DNA from: Andrena cerasifolii
Lineage: Eukaryota; Arthropoda; Insecta; Hymenoptera; Andrenidae
Direction: 5' to 3'
DNA: 64,000 bases
NCBI RefSeq assembly: GCF_050908995.1
Contig: NC_135120.1
Span: 21,899,433 to 21,963,432, forward strand
Positions 37,501 to 44,800 of the stretch are shown in pieces. A program made the translations under genes and the position numbers. How positions within the stretch are numbered: position 1 is the stretch's first letter; every line of letters begins with the position of its first letter. The notes below the pieces were generated by a model, which was not told where the DNA came from, ran no database searches, and saw nothing but the letters and a program-made list of their open reading frames with translations.

Positions 37501-40237
37501 GCCCAAGTCATTTAGGGGACATTAAGCTTCTTTTCCTATTTTCTTCCTCGCGCGAGGCCAAGGTGCTCGGTCTGTTCTTCTGAGACAGATTGATTTCAGG
37601 ATGGCCGTCGGCGAGGATGTCACTGAACCGAAGTTTTATCGGATCTTCGTCATCCAACAGGCGTGATTCAAGCACGAGTGCCGATAATGGATTCAGGTTC
37701 ATCGCGTTATGCATGCATCGCAGAGTTACGAAACGCGTTATAGTAATCTGTGTTTACACAGCAGCCAGCTGCGCACCAGTGAGTCGTTGTGTCTGTGTAA
37801 ATTTAGTTAATCCTTGATGAATTCGCCTTCTGCGATAAGGATTAGTTAGCGGTATCGTTCCCACCGGGAGGAGTATCGGATGTCTTTGTACTTTCTTAAG
37901 AAGTCGCCTGGTTTATTGTTTGATTGAAAGAGCAACGTTCAATCGTAGTTCCATGCTGTTTTTAAATACGAGATCATTTTGATAGAAGTAATTATCAAAG
38001 CGTCCGGAGTTGCTCGAAATGCATTGGAACAATTGAAAATGAATTCCGATGAACCGCGATCTTTTAAAATTCTTGCCGACTTCTGGCCGCTCTCCAAAGA
38101 AATACGCGAGAAGTTTGCAGCCACGTTAGGAGAGGGCGGAACATGTGTTGGTAACGTTAAATATTTAGTCGTTGAGAGGGGCGCAGGCGCTAAGTGAGGC
38201 TTAACGATATTAGCTGCTGTCTGGAAGGTTCATAACGATCAGCATCAAATTACGGTGTCCCCTAGCGTTGATAAGTACTCAGTTTACCTCGAGATGCCGA
38301 AAGTACGGTTTTCAGCGTTTTAATGGCTAGACGCCAGATTAAGGAGATACGACGTCGCTTTGGCAACTGTTATATTGGATAGCAAGCTTGTAGAGCCATT
38401 TATCTCACGTTTGAAATTCGTACGTGTTGTCTATGCCAAAAGTGAATTCTCGAGTTCTTAACTATCGCAATATTTCCTTCCCGAGGAATTTCAGGTCTTA
38501 AAACGACACGAATATCTTGAAAAATAATATGCAAATGTGCTATAAGTAGACGTACTTCGGAAAACTACGTGCTATTAATAAAAATGAAAATATATAGGAT
38601 AATTACGGGACTCTTCAGTGATTTCATGGTCTCAAATTTACTTTAAAGCTGATAGCTTTAAGCGTACTACAGAGAACCATATTAAAACAGCTGCACATCA
38701 TAATTTCGTTTAAATACTTCAGGTCAAACCCCTTTACAGACTTCACAGACTTCAGAACTCTACAGTTTCCACTTCTAGTATAAAGTTATAAACGAACACA
38801 AATCCCTCAGACTCACCGAATAACGCAGGCGGTTCGACGTCTCGCACCGAAAGACTGGAAGAGGCCTGTGAGCCGCTGGATTCTGTGCTCTGCATGCATC
38901 TGAGCCGCCTCCTGAGCTTCGGCATGTCAAAAGGAAGGTCTCTCAGATCAACGCTGGTCGCGCTACCGGACGTGGTCGCGTCCTGTTGCATGAGCAGTCG
39001 CCTCCTACGCAGCTTCGGCATGTCGAAGGGCAGATCGGACAGCTCTGGCTCGTTGTCGACCAGGTTGATGTTGTCCAGCTGCGGCTTCAACAAATGGAAG
39101 CCGAACGGCTTGCACTTTATCCCAGCACGAGATTCGATCGAGATCCCGCTGTCTGACCCTTGAATCTCGGCGTCGCCTGAGGAGGAAGATTGCAGGGCCA
39201 GGTTGATGAGGTTCTTGTTCTGCGGTGCCCGTCGCTTCTTGAACGAAGTGTCCATGGGCGAGGTGACGGAGTTGGTGTTAGCCGTGTTCGTGTTCGTGTT
39301 TGTGTTGTTTGGCGCGGTGACGTTGTTCTCCGTGGTGAGGTTCTCCTCGGGCGAGGCCTTCTGCGAGTTGTTGTTACGATTGTTGTCCGAGGTCTCGGAT
39401 GCGGGTTCCTGCGACGATTTATCCGAGATGGGGGAGAGTATGTGGAGCTTGTTCGCGTGGTGAGTCAGGAAGCCAGTCATGGAAGGCTGCTGATGATGAT
39501 GATGGTAGCAGTTGGTGCTGCCGCTGTCTGAACTGTGAGAGCTGAGGCTCGTGCTGTGTCGGCTCTCGGAGCTACTGGTGGATCTGTTCCCTTCGCTGGT
39601 GCTGCTGCGAAGGGACTCCATGCTACCTCCGCTGCTACTGGTCGCCATGCTCTCCGTGCTCGAGTATCCAGCTCTGCGCCTGCTGGTTCGTAACTTGAAC
39701 TCGAGAAGGCCTACTTCCCGACGCGGTCGCAGGATATCGCTCTCAGCCTCGTGGGGCCTGCCCTTGAACTCCATGATGGGCTTGCTCTCGCGGATCAGGC
39801 TGCGAGGTCGTTGCCGGTCCTCCCTCGGCCTGCCCTTGAACTCCAGGATCAGCTCCTTGTCGAAGCGTCGTCCCTGCGAGGACTCCACAGTGTCCTGAGC
39901 AAAGTTCTTTGGTCTGCTTTTGATCTCCAGTATGCTGCCCTCGCTGCTCTGCGGAGTGTCCTTTGCCCTAAGCGTGGACTTGACTGGAAGTCTCAGATCC
40001 TTGAGGCGCGGATGGTCTGGCTGAGATGGTAGGTTCGGCGTGCTGCGAATATTCAGCAGCAAATGGTCTCGGTTACCGTGGAACTTGGCTGGCAACGGTG
40101 CCGTGGATGGAGGCGACGGAGTGTAACCTCTGGCGGGTAGCCTTGGCGACGCGGCTTTCTCGTCGCTGGAATTAATCTGGAGGGATTCGATGTCCTGGGA
40201 CAGAGTAGAAATATTGTCTGATTGTTGCTGCTGCTGT

Positions 40238-40272
<35 letters not shown>

Positions 40273-41802
40273 AAGACGGCTCGGAATCGGTTTTGGGCGG
40301 AGAAGTACGACTTTGCGTCTATCTTTGCTACAGTGGGACTGACCAGCGTAAGGGGCTGGTTGCTGTTGCTGCTGCTGCTGCTTCGACGTGTCCGTCGATG
40401 AACTCGTTCTGCTTACTGGTATTGCACTGTTGCTTCTCATCTGCATCGACAAACAATATTAAATGCCGCCACCGCGAATGTGAATTATAACGTTTTCGCT
40501 ACATCAAAAGTTGCTTCTACGCAGAGAAGATGCAATTAGACCAGCACCTAACTGCTGAATTATACGGTTTAACCGTAATTAACGTCCAATTTGCGCTCGG
40601 TACAGGGAAATACGTAATTTGTGTACCGAAATTCCGCAACGTTTCGAGCTGTATTAGACTTTAATTGCTTTTCATTAAAACCTGCGCCTGCACCCCGCGA
40701 GCCTGCTTCCGTAATATGATAAAATGAGGTATCACGAGGCTATCCTCGGGAAACAGTTACGAAACATGTTTACCTTAAAAATTACCACCTCGGTCGTATT
40801 ACTAATAATAACAGCAATAAATGCGCATTGTATATACGATCGAAAATTCGAATGCGAAGTTTTCAATGAATCTTTGCTACTTAAAAGAACAGGATCCACA
40901 AACCTGCGAGTGCAGCACTGGATGATTCGTGACCCGATCAAGATCATCGAGGTCATCGTCGGAGCGATTGACCTTGCAGTCGAAGGCTGTCTCGTAGAGG
41001 TGACGTTGCCTAGCCATCTCTTCCTCGTCTTCCTCCCCCTCCGCGTCCTCCTCCTCCTCTTCCTCGCCCTCGTCCTCTCCCTCCACGTCGTCCTCGTCCT
41101 CGACGAGTATCGGCTGCGGGTCTATCCTCCGTGTACGTCGTAGCTTGCGCACTTGGTGCCGCGTTAACTGCGGCTGCCGGTGATCTAGCTCATCCTCCTC
41201 CTCTTCTGGCGATGCGACGCAAGTGCAGACAGTGGTGGGCAGGTCATGGCTCAACAGTCTATGTGGAGGCATGAGGGTGTGATCCCACTCGGTGATGATG
41301 CACGAGGAGAGGATCTCGTTTCTGGCTGGGACAGCATGCTCGCTCCCCGACGTGGGGCTCACTAGATCCTGGCTCTGATAATGTTGCTGCTGTAGCGGCT
41401 GCTGCTGCTGGGACGAATAGGTCCCCCCATCACCCGCCACCGAGTTCCTCTTCGGTATACCCGGCGTCCTTGATCGCTCACCTGGCACGTCGAGGCTCAC
41501 GCTCTTCCTGTACCTGTTGGGCTGGGATTTGCTTAGCTGTTCCGGTACCTTGAACAGGTCGCCGTAGTAATAGGGTGACGGATGACGGACTGGTTGGTTG
41601 GCCTCGGTGGGTGATTGATCGGTCACATGCACCAGGGCCACGCAATCTACGACTGCACTGTCGATGACTGCCAACTCCTTGTTCCTGTCTACAGAGAGGG
41701 CACGGATGGAGGAAGACGCGTAGAGGCTGTTCTTGCGCTTTCTGATGTCCACTCGGCGACCCTCCTCGTCATCCTCGCAGGACGAGCCCGAAGCTGATGG
41801 GT
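10346..41802 (-). CDS. SHB-type SH2-domain adapter protein (five exons seen)
   Basis: Cytoplasmic adapter that binds phosphotyrosine through a C-terminal SH2 domain. Exons on the minus strand: 41802-40904, 40440-38817, 11642-11453, 11032-10913, 10535-10346. The protein starts (5' part missing here) with Ser-rich, polyQ and acidic low complexity, has repeats of an LEFKGRP-like motif and two DLPFDMPKLRRR motifs, then PLERQGWYHGS leading into a complete SH2 domain that ends at the stop. In the SHB/SHD/SHE/SHF family the SH2 domain is likewise at the extreme C-terminus, with matching WYHG, SYLVRNS, GFMHM, PFDS and LPI-GAEH-LL motifs. Joining 38817 to 11642 across about 27 kb is inferred: same strand, matching phases (1 base plus 2), no stop. 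The intron carries a Ty3/gypsy element, a hAT-like element and other repeats. Confidence 0.8.
10913..11032 (-). CDS. SHB-like gene: N-terminal half of SH2 domain
   Basis: Minus strand: GGTTGCAG acceptor, GTGAGT donor, 120 bases. It encodes WYHGSITRIEAEAVLRLLRE, then GSYLVRNSESTKQDYSLSL. The Arg of the FLVR-type motif (codon at 10956-10954), which binds phosphotyrosine, is intact. The exon ends in phase 2, matching the next exon. Confidence 0.92.
11453..11642 (-). CDS. SHB-like gene: linker exon before the SH2 domain
   Basis: Minus strand: ATTTCAG acceptor; donor GTGGGT after GACAAGG. It encodes GGLARPKMTLNLDAGNGTNG, a Gly/Pro/Leu-rich stretch, and VDVDLPLERQG directly before WYHG. The (V)PLE(K/R)Q-x-WYHG join is the family hallmark. 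It starts needing one base, which fits the phase-1 end of the exon at 38817. Confidence 0.85.
11908..11941. repeat. TTTA tetranucleotide repeat, possible retroposon tail on the minus strand
   Basis: About seven copies of TTTA. On the minus strand it reads as an AAAT-repeat tail, such as follows non-LTR retroposon insertions. No retroposon body could be identified upstream of it. Confidence 0.6.
12060..12240. repeat. Degenerate GAAAAT/GAGAAT tandem repeat
   Basis: A purine-only strand of about 180 bases made of (G/A)AAAATGA-type hexamers (AATGAAAATGAGAATG and variants), interrupted by single substitutions. Confidence 0.8.
13493..13571. repeat. AAT trinucleotide microsatellite
   Basis: About 25 copies of AAT/TAA with a few AAC and AGT interruptions. 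Confidence 0.9.
14333..15086. mobile_element. hAT-like foldback MITE with 8-bp target duplication
   Basis: The element spans 14341-15078 (738 bp). It starts CAGGGCTTCAAA and ends TTTCAAGCCCTG, and is bounded by perfect 8-bp direct repeats GATATAAA at 14333-14340 and 15079-15086. The CAGGG end and 8-bp duplication are typical of the hAT superfamily (established knowledge). The two halves are inverted copies for about 250 bp each, full of GGTTC/GAACC motifs (CGGTTCC, AACGGTTAT). No transposase reading frame is present, so it is non-autonomous. Confidence 0.85.
15087..16037. other. Intronic sequence, no gene seen
   Basis: Overlapping open frames on both strands at about 15430-15910 have no splice context, motif or biased codon use that would support a gene. 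Confidence 0.5.
16038..16628. repeat. Long palindromic foldback element
   Basis: Left ends AAAAGAGTAACCC near 16038; the right end is its inverse near 16616-16627. Nested arms match: CCAGGGGTTTTGCTGACTGC at about 16271 is inverted at about 16450, and GACATCAATC with TCAAGTTGAGGTGACAATTA is inverted on the other side. The centre is about 54 bp. The left arm carries about 75 bp (16183-16255) absent from the right arm. No coding capacity and no clear target duplication. Confidence 0.75.
16629..18497. other. Intronic sequence, no gene seen
   Basis: GC-richer around 16800-17350. The open frame at 17030-17470 looks partly coding but has no recognised domain or splice partner. Confidence 0.45.
18730..18737 (+). 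promoter_or_regulatory. TATA box of the LTR promoter
   Basis: TATATAAA, about 230 bp into the LTR; the same site lies at 25664-25671 in the 3' LTR. The tract about 30 bp downstream (near 18765, AGCAGTACAGTTACG) is a plausible start region. Confidence 0.65.
19157..19248 (+). terminator. LTR polyadenylation signals
   Basis: Two AATAAA hexamers, 19157-19162 and 19243-19248 (26091 and 26177 in the 3' LTR, where they would act). They suggest R ends between about 19175 and 19275, leaving the hairpin array mostly in U5. Confidence 0.55.
19197..19678 (+). repeat. Array of ten covarying two-stem hairpin units in the 5' LTR
   Basis: Units at 19197-19229, 19266-19298, 19311-19345, 19349-19383, 19401-19433, 19452-19484, 19498-19530, 19547-19579, 19597-19629 and 19646-19678. 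Each has an outer stem of 4-5 bp, a CTC strand, an inner 6-bp stem, a 5-base loop (usually TTCGC), a TTCGT strand, and the outer stem return. Inner stems vary as compensated pairs: CCTGAT/ATCAGG, CCTGGT/ACCAGG, CTCGAC/GTCGAG, CCCGAT/ATCGGG. Outer stems also vary with compensation: GTGG/CCAC, TACGG/CCGTA, TACAG/CTGTA, GTGA/TCAC, GCGG/CCGC, GAGG/CCTC. Only unit 1 has a mismatch and altered loop. The spacers are unrelated. Confidence 0.92.
19772..19789 (+). other. Primer-binding-site candidate
   Basis: TGGTGACAGCGGTGGGAT lies 4 bases after the LTR end and begins with TGG, complementary to a tRNA CCA end. I did not assign the tRNA. Confidence 0.65.
19906..21132 (+). CDS. gag: Gag polyprotein of the Ty3/gypsy element
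   Basis: 408 residues from the first ATG after the PBS region. The N-terminal half is helical and retrotransposon-capsid-like (TFDGESPPLTRF, KRFAPGRSLSYFQVEIAKLH and YVDRTSHLVYCARGA). Then come an R/S/D-rich basic linker (RSPSKSPSYRSDSS) and one CCHC zinc knuckle, CWHCGTTGHDGKSC, at 20857-20898 (C-x2-C-x4-H-x4-C). Gag forms the particle and binds genomic RNA. The frame ends at TAA 21130 and overlaps pol, which lies in the -1 frame. Confidence 0.93.
   Translation: MTSTQANVSSNDIMNLTVSIANSMSLLTQRTCIQNITMSIPTFDGESPPLTRFAQNVEDGLTLIPEGTEAEYLAIILTKLIGPARRCTLEHKFNSVKTLVQHLKKRFAPGRSLSYFQVEIAKLHIREGESLRQYVDRTSHLVYCARGAIRERYLDHAEDFVKEMEKDVKENFIDGLPDRISWKVSAQTQDIKTLEQAYDAVLQIDRKLRNRRQSPRNDSPSRWSRREHYAEDSRHNDRQVSYPHSPSRYDENRDRSTRTSGFEEEREGRTRTTAWTLRHRSPSKSPSYRSDSSYADDGEKHYSILKNPDKNRKPSLYCWHCGTTGHDGKSCRKHPRSPRYQRDSRDSSVESNKSLNFDRAQRIGDTMSGNKEARQRTVRFEEETSSRKHLPHASKPRFQNWSQERENS
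20961..25190 (+). CDS. pol: Pol polyprotein (PR-RT-RNase H-IN), expressed by -1 frameshift from gag
   Basis: Open from 20961 to TGA at 25188; a TAA in this frame lies at 20958-20960. Protease region: FLIDGGAS at about 21126, ending GLIGSPFL (the active triplet reads DGG rather than DTG or DSG). RT: fingers from about 21950, catalytic YLDD at 22410-22421. RNase H: TDASDYAIG near 22855. Integrase: HHCC zinc region about 24300-24465 (GGHKGVTKTYKRIRSKFYWP, then CQSCQ). The DDE triad is Asp at 24540, Asp at 24720 and Glu at 24828, with 35 residues between the last two, the canonical spacing. The integrase C-terminus is short. No internal stop was seen. Confidence 0.93.
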   Translation, partial: QVFKLRSRSTYRRHDERKQRSSPKDSPLRRGNLVKEAPAPRIKTKVPELESGTGEFLIDGGASVNLVVITALGENATINSREEIELTGITTNPIHTLGTTILHIHEAPALFYVVKELAIEADGLIGSPFLKQEEAEISYYHGTLVLKNKPTRPLRFSNYQDIPETNKLPTSTKHRIEPRTSQQIAITITNPRIREGYLPRIKTLEHLYIGEAVVKNSEGKCYVMATNTSDEPLDVEIEPQTLEPFDIFSSSDEDFYSTAEHPLNFKTNEDKKQKILETLNTKHLNKEELNFVTNLVKEFPDRFYLPGDKLGKASDFKHSIHTSNDIPINTRQYRYPLIHQKEIQKQISALLSNGIITPSKSPYNSPLWIVPKKEDENGVKRWRLVIDFRGLNEITISDKYPLPQISEILDRLGGAKYFSVFDLASGFHQIEMDPKDKAKTAFTTPNGHYEFSRMPFGLKNAPPTFQRLMDQALTGLQGTDLFVYLDDIVIYASSLQEHNIKVKKLLNRLREHGLTLQTNKCQFLRKEVAYLGHIISKEGVRPDPRKLKAVQDFPTPTTQKNIQQFLGLVGYYRRFVPNFTTKAKPLINLLGKGIKFKWTEEQDQSFKQLRNELCQQPILQYPDFSKPFIVTTDASDYAIGAVLSQGDIGSDLPIAYASRSLNKPEKNYSATEKECLAMVYAVRYFRPYIYGTPFTLVTDHRPLLWLHSVKDPTSRLMKWKLRLLEYEYQVVHKSGKTNKNADALSRNPSSACLPLIPRELQDPDFKVQIPKTDANTETIGHRIRQLRRDRENRPKYRETSSSSDEIEDTARGNVQHSPIIHKNRSFPSLSQEVTMPDERQETINTFSPAANSTQIVPLDKDQTLFDDLISFEEPAENTVIENARNIQQDLFGTPQVSTEVMDEPLQPSINQLPAGATTEVSVEQPPDSRSTQSRVFDRTLDPYPFFTTDTENSNDLDNLEEIPLDQPHKIIISSNTFTAEEGHYVHFISADCNLVNPVGKLLLDTEMINKPNLLAAQPKKGRVITTDNGSFKTFSIIVSDNFFDNIKRVDVLNGLKTLQHTLDQNQIKSFRISATGDLHKIPSNEFVKILEEVFIGTCLQITLCNCIITTPSEEDRQHIICEAHDSLIGGHKGVTKTYKRIRSKFYWPQMRNDIQDYIRRCQSCQEQKLVRAKTRQPMLITDTPIGAFDKISLDTVGPLPITPSGNRHILTIQDNLTKYCVAVAIPNIRAATIADAFARHFIAIYGTPRAILTDKGTSFIGTLMTNLSEIFKIKQITTSGYRPQTNGSLERSHIVLTEYLKHYMDNYEDWDLLIPFAMFSYNTSVHEATNFTPYELIFGKPAREPSSFPTGEKLKSFGDYLIELITHMTNIRNIASDNLNKAKIRSKNYYDAHARPATYSQHWTASRPR
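20967..20973 (+). promoter_or_regulatory. -1 ribosomal frameshift slippery heptamer TTTAAAC
   Basis: TTTAAAC sits in the gag frame as T-TTA-AAC, the X-XXY-YYZ arrangement. The pol frame opens only 6 bases upstream (TAA at 20958-20960) and then stays open to 25190. An A6T run at 20820 was excluded because the pol frame stops immediately after it. Confidence 0.8.
25191..25426 (+). other. 3' non-coding segment of the retrotransposon with a GC-rich tail
   Basis: The stretch 25165-25276 is distinctly GC-rich compared with AT-rich pol and is open in the -1 frame relative to pol, ending TAA at 25274-25276 (LDRRPGQPPLDVVDHWLELG, then YVIPSDD). No env-like frame follows. Confidence 0.5.
25427..25435 (+). 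other. Polypurine tract
   Basis: GGGGGGAGA immediately before the 3' LTR, the plus-strand primer site for reverse transcription. Confidence 0.85.
25436..26701 (+). repeat. 3' LTR of the Ty3/gypsy element
   Basis: 1266 bp, the same length as the 5' LTR and matching in every segment I compared, including all ten hairpin units. TGTTAC...GTAACA ends. GTAC follows at 26702. Confidence 0.95.
26131..26612 (+). repeat. Second copy of the covarying hairpin array (3' LTR)
   Basis: Offset exactly 6934 bp from the 5' copy, with the same ten units and spacers. Confidence 0.92.
26737..27145. repeat. Short TIR element (MITE-like)
   Basis: GGGTAAACCAACCAGTAATT at 26743 is matched by the inverse of ACTGGATGGTTTACCC at 27126-27141. 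A subterminal CCAGTGAATGACC at about 26773 also pairs with the right end (GGTCATTCACTGG). The interior is AT-rich, about 400 bp, without coding capacity. It begins about 40 bp from the LTR element. No clear target duplication. Confidence 0.65.
27146..32560. other. Intronic sequence of the SHB-like gene, no gene seen
   Basis: GC-rich around 28280-28880 and 30060-30730 with overlapping open frames on both strands, but none with splice context or recognisable motifs. Confidence 0.45.
32561..33324. repeat. TA-flanked TIR element (Tc1/mariner-like MITE)
   Basis: The left end is TA then AGGGAGAATGGGGTAATT at 32563; the right end inverts to AGGGAGAGTGGGGTAAACAC, then TA at 33323-33324. A CGAACAC/CGTTCGTG block follows on both sides. 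The interior is about 760 bp, AT-rich, with a further GATTACCCC copy near 32925 and no transposase frame. TA flanks suggest Tc1/mariner mobilisation (inference). Confidence 0.7.
33941..34569. mobile_element. TTAAGGGG foldback element, copy 1
   Basis: TTAA at both ends (33941-33944 and 34566-34569), with ends GGGGTCATGCTCAGTCA and its inverse. The arms pair over about 300 bp with an interruption; CCTTCGTTCAAATACTAGAT appears in both orientations. No coding sequence. TTAA flanks fit piggyBac-type targets, but because TA is nested inside TTAA, a TA-targeting family is also possible. Confidence 0.75.
34570..38816. other. Intronic sequence of the SHB-like gene, no gene seen
   Basis: Mixed composition; GC-rich at 36180-36430 and 37140-37390. 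No convincing exon. Confidence 0.45.
38817..40440 (-). CDS. SHB-like gene: large low-complexity exon
   Basis: Minus strand: GATGCAG acceptor at 40441-40447, strong GTGAGT donor at 38816-38811, ending in phase 1. It begins MRSNSAIPVSRTSSS, then has a run of 7 Gln and a run of 17 Gln (CAG/CAA, 40222-40273). Four spaced motifs follow: LEIKSRP, LEFKGRP, MEFKGRP and LEFKLRT (about 39935 to 39690). Then come Ser-rich, His and Asn/Thr-rich segments and two DLPFDMPKLRRR copies (about 39038-39003 and 38946-38908). Strong codon bias and a clean exon structure show it is coding. The region is probably disordered. The motifs are unknown to me. Confidence 0.85.
40904..41802 (-). CDS. SHB-like gene: upstream acidic/Ser-rich exon
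   Basis: Minus strand: TTGTTGCAG acceptor, donor GTTTGT after CTCGCAG, ending in phase 0 and joining MRSNSAI in the next exon. It encodes SASGSSCEDDEEGRRVDIRK, a VVDCVALVHVTDQSP segment, SPYYYGDLFKVPEQ, RYRKSVSLDVPGERSRTP (basophilic-kinase-like sites), a Gln-rich patch and a long Glu/Asp tract (about 41105-41020). It needs one base from an upstream exon, so the true start lies further 5' (higher coordinates). Confidence 0.8.
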
Positions 41803-44800
41803 CTGCAACAATTCAATACTCGCGTTAGATAAACGAAATATCCTGTTTGAATCGATAAAATCCTCTACCTTTTTCTTATGCATTTCAAATGTTCTGGAAG
41901 CCTTCCTTTCATTCCCCTTTAACTTACTCATCTCCGGGCTAACATGTCACGAATTCCGACGTATTCCTTAACCCCTACGATAATAAGCGTCACTCACGGT
42001 GTTCATAAAGTACACGCAGGCTAAGACAGAGAAGATGGTGTTCGAAGCCGTGGCTGGAATATGTAAAAAGAACCCGCGCGGCTGGATACCACTGGCGCGC
42101 GAAAATGAAAGCGCCAAAACGACGGGAAATTTTCATAATCGTCCCGCCGTAACGACGGTAGGATCGGCTACTCAGGCGCCGAAGGACGAGAGCAAAAATG
42201 CTTATGGGGAGAACGAAATTGCCGTGAAATGGCAGCCTCCACTCCTTAAAAATCACTTCCTCGGTCCGCGCGATATTACCGTAATGGTTCCTAGCCTGCC
42301 CGGCTGACACGATCTCTCAGCGTCCCCCTTTCCCTGCCGCGCTTCTTACGCGCGCTTTGACTCGTTTCAGGCGTCATCTAGTATCATCCCCTCTCGAGTT
42401 TACGATCCTTCCATGAGCATCCAAGCCTGCAGCATCGGTTAGACGGGGAGGAAGCATGAAATTACGCGTGTTAGATGCGCGATTTATAAGTGTAACGCAA
42501 AAGTATCCACGGAAGATAGACGATACCGAAGTGTGATTTGTAATGGCTCTTTCGAAGATTTTCTTATCTATTTGAAAGGAAAATGGTGATTACATACAGT
42601 GGCTTGTCAAGATTGGGAAGATACCCCGATGAGAACAGGAATTCCTACGTGTAGTTGCTTCCCTAGAATTCATTTGGACTTGTAACGCGGCAGACCTTTC
42701 GATCACAGCGTAAATACAGCCACACATGTCCTGAACAACGCGGACACCCGGTACGTTAGCCAGCCAACGTAGACACGCAGTACAGAGGAAAGGAGTGGAG
42801 ATAATGGGAGCATTATGCTCGGCCGGAGGGCTCTACCGAAATCCTTCCTCGCTCCTCCTTGCTGGGGCGGTAAGTGCAAGAGGCACACCATAAACCACGC
42901 CAGAAGCTGCTTCTGACAGGGACCGCCTTCCAGGATCTACCGAAAAACTTCTCCAATGGAAGCAAAAAATTATTATATCGAAATCCCGTCTGATCTCCCG
43001 TTCAGCCGTTTCGCTGAATCGCTGAGCAGCACTGATATTCGATACACTGTCTTTCTTTACTAGTGGGTAGGAAAGTTCGGAGAGCGTGTGACCTATTGGA
43101 TTAATTACTTACTGAGTCGTGCGTAATTTAATTGCCAATACATATATATGAGTACCGTTGTTTAGAAAGGATATTGTTGAACGTTCGTACCGCCGACCCG
43201 CCCCGCGAACCCTGTCCGTTCGATATGTACGGCGAATTGATTCATTGTTGAAATGGCGCACGCCCAAAACATCCATCATGTTTCCGTGTCAACGACGTTA
43301 ACGTTCGCTCCGCATGCATCGTGCACAGAAAAAAAAAAGGGTGGTATCGCTGTGGGGATTTTCGACGATGCCGTCTGGAAACGCTGCTCGAAAAACCCAG
43401 ACCACCCGGCGAGAAGCGGATTTTAATATCCAAAGGAAACGGTCACGTAGCTCCTCAATTATTAGGCGGCAGCGTGCAACGACAGTTAGCAATATGAATA
43501 AAAAACGCAATATCGAGCCGCGGCCTGCAGATAGAGCAATATGCCCCGAAACGTTATATCGAAAGGGTAGAACAGACGGAGTTCCGAGGGGTTAGACTGT
43601 AGCGGATGAACGGACAACAGGAATAAAAGCCGACTAACAATAAGTCGGAGGCAACATGAATATGCATCCGCCGGTGCCCCGCCGCTAGCTCGATTTACAG
43701 AAGATGTCGGTCGAAATCTGGAGAGAAATAAATATTTAAAGGGAAACGGTCTGCCGTCGAATATATTCGGGCTGCATCAAGCGAGACGACGAACGTTAAG
43801 CTTGGTCTCGTAACATTTTGAGTAGCCACAGACGTATTATCTCTTGATAGCCACTTCTCTACATACCGCACAACGTCTTCGTTAATTGCAATTCTGTTTC
43901 GCATACAACGAGACGAGAATAATCCCTGTTTCACGGAAATTAATTAGACAAAGTAAACAGTTTCCATCGTCAGCGTCGTATTACCACTGGTATTTCTTAT
44001 CTAAACGGCAAAAACGCCATCGGGGGCTCGTTTGAAGTCGCCCGTGACGCGATTAGCAGCGTCGCGCCTGTACCATTTCCAAACATCCCCCAGTGAGATC
44101 AGCGGAACCCTTTCGACCACATCCAAGGGCGCGCACCCACACAGCCGCGCAGGCGAACACACCATGCCCTGGCGCGAAGCCAAATTGCACCGATATTGAT
44201 TACCGATCGATAATCAGATTTGCTAGGTATCCGCAAACCAGTGGACGTCGCGATGAGGGAGCCGCGGAGGATGCGATCGAGGGTTGGAGACTCGCTGAAT
44301 GACCGAATGAGTTATGAAGTAAACGAGTGGGCCAGCGGGGGCTGTCCAGGCTGCTGATATATCGCGCGAAACCCTGTGCACGTGCGAACCGCCGACGAAA
44401 AGCTGCAGATAACGCGGCGAGTAGGCGAGCGGTCGCGTGAGTGCTTAGCGAGTGATATATTGCTTAGCGCGCCACCGTGGTGCATGGAGAGTGACCAAGG
44501 TGGTTCGAGACAGAGGGCAGCTTATCGAGCTGGTAAGGAAGCGAGTGAATGGGGCACTATGCGTTACGTCGGAACAGTGGGTTCATAAAGGGAACGGGTA
44601 GCTCCTCATTGTTCGCACGTTGGAGTTTGCGACGACGTGCAGCCTCGAATGCACCTTCGTTGCCTTACTCGTATAGTTTGTAGATAAATCAGGTAAATGT
44701 GTGGAGCTTTGTGTTAAGCGGAAGATGCGAGGACTTATCTGAAGGAGGTTTGATAATAAATAGAATATTTCTGGTGTTTCGTGAATTAGACGCGCAAGGG

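Noticed and set aside
39190..39900. Plus-strand open frames opposite the SHB-like exon
   Set aside because: Antisense shadows of a clearly coding minus-strand exon; rich in Leu/Val/Arg as expected from the complement of Ser/Gln/Glu codons.
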